DNA of 14,790 nucleotides from Bacteroidia bacterium (lineage in GTDB: Bacteria > Bacteroidota > Bacteroidia > Bacteroidales > Dysgonomonadaceae), in the NCBI GenBank assembly GCA_025999435.1, contig BNXH01000041.1, positions 1 to 14,790 on the forward strand. The letters are read 5' to 3'. Within the stretch, counting starts at the first letter, position 1. Each line of letters begins with the position of its first letter. A program made the position numbers and the translations under genes. Below the pieces are notes generated by a model, which searched no databases, was not told where the DNA came from, and was given only the letters and a program-made list of their open reading frames with translations. Shown piece after piece: positions 6,688-13,590 of this stretch.

Positions 6688-9600
6688 TCAATTTACTTTA
6701 AATATAAAACTTTCATTTTCTGTTAGATAATCAATTAGTTCCTGTTTTACGCTTATCTTGAAGTTTCTCGAAAAAAGTTCTACTTTCATGTTTTTTTCTC
6801 CATCCACGACTTCAAAATATAACAAAGAATTTCCAGGATTGTTTTTAGTTAATGTAGACAGTTCTTCAATCATTTGGGTATTCATATCATGCAACGGTAA
6901 AGTTATGGTCAGCTTTTCTATCAAATTGTCCTTAATATCAGGCAAAAGTTGGATCGATTGAATTTTCAATTCTATCTGGTTGGCATCGAATCTTCGTCCT
7001 TGCACACGCCCTTTAATAAAAACATAGAGTCCCGGACGACCGTATTTTCCAAAGTTAATATAATCATCACCAAACAAAGGGATTTCTCCACTGCCTGTAA
7101 AATCCTCAATCCGGATTATCATAAAAGGTTTTCCGTTTTTAGTAATTCCCTCACGTACGTTACTAACCAATCCACCTAAAGAAATTTCTTTATTTTTAAG
7201 AGCATCTTTGTCTTCTATTTCGGACATACCTACATTGCAGGCATAGTTCAGTACTATTTTATATTCATCCAGCGGGTGGGCTGACAAGTATATGCCGATC
7301 AACTCGCGTTCTTTATTTAAGCGCTCTAAATCAGACCATTTCTCTACCTTAGGTATTTCAGGGTGCGCAATATCAAACGATGTATCGTCGCCAAATAGTG
7401 AATTAGCTGCTTGATTTTTATCTACCTGATATTTGTTTCCGTAACGTATAAGTTGATCTATAAAGGTTTCCCCTTTGGTGTTAACACCAAAAAATTGTTC
7501 TCTGCTTATTTCACTAAAGGCATCGAAAGCTCCGGCTAAAGCCAAAGATTCTATATTCTTCTTGTTGCATGAGCTGAGGTTTACGCGTTCCACAAAATCG
7601 AAAATATTACTGAAAGTACCATTACGCCGGCGCTCCTCTATAATATTCATTACGGCACCTTCACCAACTCCCTTTACTGCGGCAAGGCCAAAGCGTATAT
7701 CACCTGCTTTGTTTACTGAGAATTTGAGATACGATTCGTTCACATCGGGGCCGAGTACATTCATGCTCATAGCCTTACATTCATCCATAAACTTGGTGAT
7801 CTCCGTAATATTTGATAAGTTACGGGAGAGTACGGCCGCCATGTATTCCGATGGGTAATTTGCCTTCAACCACGCCGTTTGATATGCTATCCACGAATAG
7901 CATGTTGCGTGGGACTTATTGAATGCATAGGAGGCAAATTTTTCCCAATCCGCCCATATCTTTTCCAGGGTTTTCTTTCCATGTCCGTTTTTCGTTCCAC
8001 CGGCAAGGAATTTTTCCTTTAGGGCATTCATTTTGTCGATGAGTTTTTTACCCATTGCTTTACGCAATTCATCTGACTGACCCCGGGTAAAATCGGCTAA
8101 CTGTCTTGACAATAACATGACCTGTTCCTGGTAGACTGTAATACCATAGGTGTCGTTCAGATATTTTTCCATTTCCGGAATATCATATGCTATATCTTCA
8201 TGTCCATGTTTACGTGCAATAAAAGATGGTATATAATCCATTGGTCCAGGACGATAAAGGGCATTCATCGCTATCAGGTCTTCAAATTTAGATGGCTGTA
8301 GCCCTTTCAGGTATTTTTGCATGCCTGCGGACTCGAACTGGAATGTTCCGGTTGTTTTTCCTTGACTATAAAGCTCATAAGTTTTTGGGTCATCGAGCGA
8401 TATCGTGTCAATATTTATATTTTCACCTGTCGTGTGCTTGATATTTTCGAGAGCATCTTTGATGATTGAAAGAGTTTTCAATCCCAGGAAGTCCATTTTG
8501 ATAAGTCCGGTTTCTTCAATTACCGTACCTTCATATTGTGTAACTAAGATATTCTCGCCGGTTTCTTTATCTTCGGCGATACTGACCGGCACTATATCCG
8601 ATATATCCTGTTGGCCAATGATAATACCACATGCATGAACTCCCACGTTGCGCACATTGCCTTCCAGCATCTGGGCATACTTAAGTGTATCACGCATTAT
8701 AGGGTCGCTGCTATTGGCTGCTTCTTTCAGTTCGGGTACATATGCTATAGCGTCCTTTAAAGTAACCTTCTTTTTGTCTGGAATACGATCAGGAACAAAT
8801 TTAGCTAGGCGATTGGACTCCGATAGTGGTAATTTCTGAACACGGGCAACGTCTTTTATTGCCGATTTGGTTGCCATTGTACCATATGTGATAATGTGGG
8901 CAACACGTTCTTGTCCATACTTGTCAGTAACCCATTTCAATACTTTTCCGCGGCCGTCATCATCGAAATCGATGTCAATATCGGGCATAGAGATACGATC
9001 GGGATTGAGAAAACGCTCGAACAGCAAATCGTATTTTATAGGGTCGATGTCTGTTATACCCAGACAGTAAGCTACGGCTGAACCTGCGGCAGAGCCCCGT
9101 CCCGGACCTACAGCAACTCCCATCTGACGGGCGGCAGCAATAAAGTCTTGCACGATAAGAAAATATCCGGGGAATCCCATCGTTTTCATTGTATCCAGTT
9201 CAAACTCTATACGCTCAGATATTTCAGTCTCTAAATTTTTTCCATAGCGCTTCTCTGCACCTATCATAGTGAGGTGTTTCAGATAGTCAGATTCTAGTTT
9301 GATACGAATTACATTGTCGTAGCCCCCTAAACGCAGATATTCTTTTTCTCCGAATTCTTTGATCAGATCGTCCTCATTATACAATAGCTTATAACCTTCC
9401 TTCGTTCCAAAAGATGCATCAATAGTAAAAAAAGGCATTAAGGCATCGGAGTCGATTGAATAAAACTCAACTTTGTTGGCTATCTCCAGTGTATTTTCCA
9501 TAACCTGTGGCAGATCACCAAATATCCGGGTCATTTCAGATTTAGTCTTTAGCCATTCCTGTTTTGTATAGCGCATACGGTTAGGATCATCGAAATCCTT

Positions 9601-10431
9601 ACCCGTACTCAAACATATAAGACGGTCGTGAGCATCGGCATCTTCTTCATCTACAAAATGTACATCGTTGGTGCAAATGACTTTTACACCCATCTTTTCA
9701 CCGATGCGTAATAATTCTTTATTTACTTTTTCTTGTAAAGGGTATGCTTCGATATTAGCATCCGGACGATTTGTTTTATGACGCTGAAGTTCGAGATAAA
9801 AATCTCCGCCAAAAAGATCCTTAAACCACTGTACGGATTTTTCGGCTTCTTCCATATTTTCGGCTTGTATCTTTTTGGGGATCTCGCCACCGAGACATGC
9901 TGTGGATACAATAAGCCCTTCATGATACTTTTCAAGTAATTCTTTATCAATACGAGGGCGCATGTAGAAACCTTCTGTCCAGCTACGAGAAACCATCTTT
10001 ATCAAATTTTGATAGCCTTTCTTATTTTTGGCCAGCACTACCAAGTGCCAACCGCTCATATCGGGCTTACCCTCTTTTAAATGTCTTCCTCGGCGGGCAA
10101 CATAGCATTCACAGCCAATAATAGGTTTGAATTTTTTCGATTCTTCTTCTTTTATTTTTGATTTTAATTCTCCTATAAGGTCTGTATTTTCCGGAGTTTC
10201 TTCTAATTTTTTTATTTCGGATTCCAGTTCTTTGATCGCGTTATCGAATTCGGAATTTTTCTTCTTTACATAATTAAAAAACTCTTTTATTCCGAACATA
10301 GCTCCATGGTCTGTCAGGGCAATAGCTTTCATATCGTCGGCTACTGCTTTGTCTACCAGATTTTGGATGCTGGCTTGTCCATCAAGTAAAGAATATTGGG
10401 AGTGGACGTGTAGGTGTACAAAATTATTCAT
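6688..10431 (-). CDS. dnaE: DNA polymerase III alpha subunit
   Basis: A 1247-residue replicative polymerase of the DnaE1 type, full length. The PHP domain (1 to about 290) opens with HLHVHS and keeps all nine expected metal ligands: His8, His10, Asp17, His42, Glu108, His129, Cys179, Asp256, His258. Within it, residues about 58-101 are a Lys/Glu-rich coiled-coil-like insertion before 'KPIIGCECY', which I recall as typical of Bacteroidota DnaE. The polymerase core has PDIDIDFDD at 483-491 (catalytic Asp484 and Asp486) and MDFLGLKTL with the third Asp647. A helix-hairpin-helix (FGLAAVKGVGEGA) lies near 913-925, QAANSLF at 1007-1013 is a likely beta-clamp-binding motif, and an OB-fold runs from about 1080 to 1160. 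It copies the chromosome as part of the holoenzyme. It is followed by trxA. Confidence 0.98.
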   Translation of the reverse strand: MNNFVHLHVHSQYSLLDGQASIQNLVDKAVADDMKAIALTDHGAMFGIKEFFNYVKKKNSEFDNAIKELESEIKKLEETPENTDLIGELKSKIKEEESKKFKPIIGCECYVARRGRHLKEGKPDMSGWHLVVLAKNKKGYQNLIKMVSRSWTEGFYMRPRIDKELLEKYHEGLIVSTACLGGEIPKKIQAENMEEAEKSVQWFKDLFGGDFYLELQRHKTNRPDANIEAYPLQEKVNKELLRIGEKMGVKVICTNDVHFVDEEDADAHDRLICLSTGKDFDDPNRMRYTKQEWLKTKSEMTRIFGDLPQVMENTLEIANKVEFYSIDSDALMPFFTIDASFGTKEGYKLLYNEDDLIKEFGEKEYLRLGGYDNVIRIKLESDYLKHLTMIGAEKRYGKNLETEISERIEFELDTMKTMGFPGYFLIVQDFIAAARQMGVAVGPGRGSAAGSAVAYCLGITDIDPIKYDLLFERFLNPDRISMPDIDIDFDDDGRGKVLKWVTDKYGQERVAHIITYGTMATKSAIKDVARVQKLPLSESNRLAKFVPDRIPDKKKVTLKDAIAYVPELKEAANSSDPIMRDTLKYAQMLEGNVRNVGVHACGIIIGQQDISDIVPVSIAEDKETGENILVTQYEGTVIEETGLIKMDFLGLKTLSIIKDALENIKHTTGENINIDTISLDDPKTYELYSQGKTTGTFQFESAGMQKYLKGLQPSKFEDLIAMNALYRPGPMDYIPSFIARKHGHEDIAYDIPEMEKYLNDTYGITVYQEQVMLLSRQLADFTRGQSDELRKAMGKKLIDKMNALKEKFLAGGTKNGHGKKTLEKIWADWEKFASYAFNKSHATCYSWIAYQTAWLKANYPSEYMAAVLSRNLSNITEITKFMDECKAMSMNVLGPDVNESYLKFSVNKAGDIRFGLAAVKGVGEGAVMNIIEERRRNGTFSNIFDFVERVNLSSCNKKNIESLALAGAFDAFSEISREQFFGVNTKGETFIDQLIRYGNKYQVDKNQAANSLFGDDTSFDIAHPEIPKVEKWSDLERLNKERELIGIYLSAHPLDEYKIVLNYACNVGMSEIEDKDALKNKEISLGGLVSNVREGITKNGKPFMIIRIEDFTGSGEIPLFGDDYINFGKYGRPGLYVFIKGRVQGRRFDANQIELKIQSIQLLPDIKDNLIEKLTITLPLHDMNTQMIEELSTLTKNNPGNSLLYFEVVDGEKNMKVELFSRNFKISVKQELIDYLTENESFIFKVN

Positions 10432-10470
10432 ATCTGCATAATTGCTTTTTCACAATGGGTAAAGTTACAA

Positions 10471-10500
10471 CAAATAGAAGCTATAAACCAGAAAAACAAG
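10471..10500 (-). promoter_or_regulatory. Weak candidate promoter of dnaE
   Basis: On the minus strand TCTATTTG (10478-10471) differs from TAnnTTTG at one fixed position, and TTG (10499-10497) lies 18 bases upstream, one or two short of the usual gap. It sits about 40 bases before the dnaE ATG in the 107-base gap after the STN-protein gene. Confidence 0.28.
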
Positions 10501-10538
10501 AGTCAGTTTTCAACAACTATATTTTGGGACAGTCTCTT

Positions 10539-12116
10539 TTAGTTTTTTATTTGGGATTCGACGACTCGATTGATACTGTTTATGATCATATCTTCAAGTT
10601 TATCTTCGGGTAGGATTATATTGAAATTCTTCCAAAAATCAGGGTCGTAGCTGTAATTTGTATCGGAAAATATATTGTGTGGTGAGAGCCGTTCGCTACG
10701 GGCAAAACTTTTTACGTTTTCAGTACTTATTTCACAACTCACCATTTCGAACCATAAATGTAAGGTTGTTGCAAATAGGCGTCTCTTTCTTTTAACTTTA
10801 AATTCGATATCTCCACGAATATGGTTTACATAATAAATTCCGTCTATAGATGGTTTATACGAGACTGTGTACTGTGCTTTTTGGAGGGTTAGGTTGATAT
10901 TTTTTGCTTTTCGCTCGACATATTGAGGAGTTGCTTTTGCAACGTATTTGGGGTTTACTTCAAAACGGGCTTCTAAAAGAGCCTGGTTTTCTGCGTCAAT
11001 AAATAAGTCACCCCTATACAAAGGCAGTTCAATCCCTTTTTTTTGTTCGAAAGAAATGACATTAACCCGTCGGTTATCGACGACACTTATGTCTGTATGG
11101 GTATATATGTATGGAGACTCTTCTTTGCTTTGTTCGATAAGGAAATCGGGTAATACTTTCATTACATCGAGAAGTAAACAAGCATTTATGCCTGATTTCA
11201 TTTTCGTAAATATAGTATCACTCTCCTGCTTATTTATAATATTTCTCATCTTTACAAGCTTTACCTGATCGGCGCCTGCATCGTTTTGATAGCCTGTTTT
11301 ATATATCTTTAATATTGCTTCAGTCAGGCTTATAACCTTTTTCTTATGTTCTACGCCTTCGCGATAGAATGTAGTAATGTATGCAGGTAAAGACGGGTAG
11401 TTATCTTTCCTGTTGGCCATCATATTTCTCAGAACCTCCAAAGGATTAACAGCCCTAACGATGATCTCTTGCAATGGGACAACTTTTGGTTCTAAAGAAA
11501 TACGTACAGTTTGTCCGGCTAATAGCGAAATTTCTATTTCTTCATTCAGGTAGCCTATATGGGATAGTTTGATCGTACTTTTGGCTAACGAATCGGCGAG
11601 TGTTAATCTGAATTCTCCATTCTGATTGGTGATAGTACCGATGGTGGAATTATTGACTCCGATAGCACAATAAGCAATCGGTTCGTTGTTTATTTTGTCG
11701 TAGACGACACCTCCTAAAGTAATGAGATTATTTGTTGAAGCAATGGTGTCTTTGGTAGCTACAGTTATATTAGAAGATATATCACTTGGTATTTTTAATA
11801 ATATATGATTTCTTATGACCGTAATTTCAAGCTTGTTATTTCCAATTATGGTGTGGATCGCTTCACGTATGGTATATTCGCCTTTACGGATTTTTACGAC
11901 TTTGTCATTGTTTATCTGTTGGCTGTCATATATAAAAAGATAACCCGTTTGATCGGATATTTGCTTTAATAGTTGATAAACGGTTTCTTTACTTTTGGTT
12001 ATTTTTACTTTGCGGTTTAGTATATTTCCATCATCTGCCTGCAATATTATTGGAATGGAGATCAACAACAGGCAGGCGGCAATACGATGGAAAGTATTTT
12101 CAACCGCTATTTTCAT
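10539..12116 (-). CDS. STN + CarboxypepD_reg-like protein, barrel-less signal transducer candidate
   Basis: A 525-residue exported protein (signal peptide to about Ala27). Residues 35-110 form an STN (secretin/TonB short N-terminal) domain, with 'VYQLLKQISDQTGYLFIYDS', 'YTIREAIHTII' and 'LEITVIRNHILLKI'. Residues about 131-210 form a CarboxypepD_reg-like beta-sandwich ('GGVVYDK', 'GTITNQNGEFRL', 'LSHIGYL', 'SLEP', 'LQEIIV'). In TonB receptors a plug and a 22-strand barrel would follow; here about 300 residues of an unrecognised domain follow instead (FYRE 250-253, 'SLTEAILKIYKT', 'YRGDLFIDAENQALLEARFE', and 'FWKNFNIILPEDKLEDM' at the end). That domain is shared with the protein encoded at 13591-14790. 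The gene begins 6 bases after the FecR gene, so the STN domain probably contacts FecR in the periplasm. Its location and ligand are unknown. Confidence 0.85.
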   Translation of the reverse strand: MKIAVENTFHRIAACLLLISIPIILQADDGNILNRKVKITKSKETVYQLLKQISDQTGYLFIYDSQQINNDKVVKIRKGEYTIREAIHTIIGNNKLEITVIRNHILLKIPSDISSNITVATKDTIASTNNLITLGGVVYDKINNEPIAYCAIGVNNSTIGTITNQNGEFRLTLADSLAKSTIKLSHIGYLNEEIEISLLAGQTVRISLEPKVVPLQEIIVRAVNPLEVLRNMMANRKDNYPSLPAYITTFYREGVEHKKKVISLTEAILKIYKTGYQNDAGADQVKLVKMRNIINKQESDTIFTKMKSGINACLLLDVMKVLPDFLIEQSKEESPYIYTHTDISVVDNRRVNVISFEQKKGIELPLYRGDLFIDAENQALLEARFEVNPKYVAKATPQYVERKAKNINLTLQKAQYTVSYKPSIDGIYYVNHIRGDIEFKVKRKRRLFATTLHLWFEMVSCEISTENVKSFARSERLSPHNIFSDTNYSYDPDFWKNFNIILPEDKLEDMIINSINRVVESQIKN

Positions 12117-12122
12117 ATATAT

Positions 12123-12977
12123 TTATTTTGTATTGGTAATAAAAATAGTATTTTGTTGTTGAATAAATTCAATATTTAGAGCTATACATATATATTTAAC
12201 TATATCTGACTTAGTTTCATCGGAGAAAGACATTGTTATCAACCTGTCTTTAACCTGGGGCGCTACTTCTATATGGATGGAATCCGAATATGTATTGAGA
12301 ACTCTGGCGATGTCTTCCAGTCGTTGATCTTTAAAATGTATGCTGTTAAAGTATTTTGAGAATTGTTCTATATCCGATGTCTGCATCGTATATAAATTAC
12401 CTGCTTGCAACATGGCTGTTTCTCCTGCTTTTACAAAAACAAATTTCCCGTTTTCCTTTTCAGTTACTTTTACTTCACCATGCTTAACTGATATTGAAAA
12501 AGGCTCTTTATCCTGTATATTGAAGGCTGTTCCCAAAACTTGTATTGTCGCTTTTTCTGTATTTATTACAAACGGTTTTTTACGGTCTTTACTAATGTCA
12601 AAATAGGCATCGCCGGATAATGTTACTTCTCTTTTGTCATCGGCAAAGCGGGTAGGGTACTCTAATGATGCCGACCCGGATAGATATATCATAGAGCCAT
12701 CCTCTAGGGTAGATACCAAAGTAGAGGCATCTTTATCATTGTTCAAAGTCAGCATATCAATTGTATAACTTTCTTTTGACTGTCTGCCGATGAATGCAAA
12801 TGCAAGGCAAATACTTATAACAGCTATCGCGGCTGCCCATTTTAAGGGTGTCATATGAAATATGCCTTGTTTTGGTTTATTGTCGGCATCAGACAACAAA
12901 CCATCCTCCTCTAGCCGGCTGTATAGTTTATTCCACGCTTGATCTGTAATCCTATTATTGTTTTCTTTTAAAGTCAT
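12123..12977 (-). CDS. FecR-family anti-sigma factor (transmembrane regulator)
   Basis: A 284-residue single-pass membrane protein. The short cytoplasmic part (1-45, 'DQAWNKLYSRLEEDGLL') would hold the sigma factor. One membrane helix spans about 46-64 (KWAAAIAVISICLAFAFIG). The periplasmic FecR domain follows (about 75-185: 'LEDGSMIYLSGSASLEYP', 'REVTLSGDAYFDISKD', 'VLGTAFNI', 'VKHGEVKV', 'VKAGETAML'), and then a C-terminal DUF4974 (about 210-280, 'FKDQRLEDIARVLNTYSDSIHIEV' to 'NTIFITN'). In the known Fec-type pathway the periplasmic part senses the STN domain of an outer-membrane transducer and releases or activates the ECF sigma. Its ATG overlaps the sigma stop as ATGA, indicating coupled translation. 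The next gene, 6 bases on, supplies the STN domain, so the cognate partner is very probably there. Confidence 0.93.
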   Translation of the reverse strand: MTLKENNNRITDQAWNKLYSRLEEDGLLSDADNKPKQGIFHMTPLKWAAAIAVISICLAFAFIGRQSKESYTIDMLTLNNDKDASTLVSTLEDGSMIYLSGSASLEYPTRFADDKREVTLSGDAYFDISKDRKKPFVINTEKATIQVLGTAFNIQDKEPFSISVKHGEVKVTEKENGKFVFVKAGETAMLQAGNLYTMQTSDIEQFSKYFNSIHFKDQRLEDIARVLNTYSDSIHIEVAPQVKDRLITMSFSDETKSDIVKYICIALNIEFIQQQNTIFITNTK

Positions 12978-13534
12978 AATACTTGTTTATATTTTTCAAT
13001 TTCGTGCCTTAGTTGACTGTATGTTTTAGACATCTCAGCTTCGACTGTTTTGATGGATACAGATAATAATTCTGCTATTTCTTTATATTTTTTCCCTTCC
13101 ATTCGATGCATCTTGAATATCTTAAGGCGTCTTTCCGGTAGTTTTCGTAAGGTTTTGTTGACTACGTCTTCCAATTCTTTATACTCTATTTCTTCTTGAG
13201 GGGTAGAAGGTGTACTATCTTCCAATTCAGTCTTGTTGCTCAATACTGTTTCCCGATGGCGGCTTTCAACGTTTGTTCGTTCGTGATATTGCAGGGATTC
13301 ATTTCGCACAGCTTTGTATAAATAGCTTTTTAAGGAGCGGTATATTTGTATGCTCTCTCTTTCTTTCCATAGGATGTAGAATAATTCTTGTACTATTTCT
13401 TCTGAAACGTCCTTGCGACCGGTTATGCCGAGAGCATACAAATAGAGAGAAGAATAATATTGCTTAAACAGACTTTCAAAAGCCTTGATATTCCCTTCTT
13501 TTATTTTTCTCAATATTATCAAATCATTCAACAT
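12974..13534 (-). CDS. ECF RNA polymerase sigma factor (Bacteroidota sigma-70 family, FecI-like)
   Basis: A 186-residue ECF sigma. Region 2 covers about 10-80 ('AFESLFKQYYSSLYLYAL', 'SEEIVQELFYILWKER', 'RSLKSYLYKAVRNESL'), followed by a Glu/Thr/Ser/Pro linker. Region 4 covers 132-178 ('LPERRLKIFKMHRMEGKKY', with the helix-turn-helix 'EIAELLSVSIKTVEAEMSKT') and binds the -35 element. The frame can be read back to a TTG at 13540, but I take the ATG at 13534 because 'MLNDLIILRKIKEGN' is the usual ECF N-terminus. It overlaps the anti-sigma gene by 4 bases. The 56 bases between the upstream gene's stop and this start hold no visible terminator or TAnnTTTG promoter, so it is probably transcribed with that gene. 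Target promoters, including possible autoregulation, cannot be read here. Confidence 0.94.
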   Translation of the reverse strand: MLNDLIILRKIKEGNIKAFESLFKQYYSSLYLYALGITGRKDVSEEIVQELFYILWKERESIQIYRSLKSYLYKAVRNESLQYHERTNVESRHRETVLSNKTELEDSTPSTPQEEIEYKELEDVVNKTLRKLPERRLKIFKMHRMEGKKYKEIAELLSVSIKTVEAEMSKTYSQLRHEIEKYKQVL

Positions 13535-13590
13535 AACCAATCAGGACTAAAAAAGATGATCACCCTACCTAATAAAAACCCTTTATATCT

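Noticed and set aside
9723..9950. Minus-strand frame of 75 codons inside dnaE in another frame.
   Set aside because: It lies wholly within dnaE, has unusual basic composition and no ribosome-binding or promoter evidence; a shadow frame.
10526..10536. GGGACAGTCTC beside a T-rich stretch, resembling the end of an insertion sequence.
   Set aside because: No matching inverted copy, target duplication or transposase remnant is seen nearby; the similarity is from memory and short.
10497..10536. Possible terminator after the STN-protein gene (AAGAG ... CTCTT followed by GTTTTT on the minus strand).
   Set aside because: Only five base pairs with a loop of about 30 bases; too weak to call, so read-through from the sigma operon into dnaE cannot be excluded.
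13535..13590. The gap upstream of the sigma gene as a site for an autoregulatory sigma promoter.
   Set aside because: No TAnnTTTG box, no clear repeat beyond a six-base palindrome (TGATCA), and no terminator for the preceding gene; the ECF's own recognition sequence cannot be deduced from one site.
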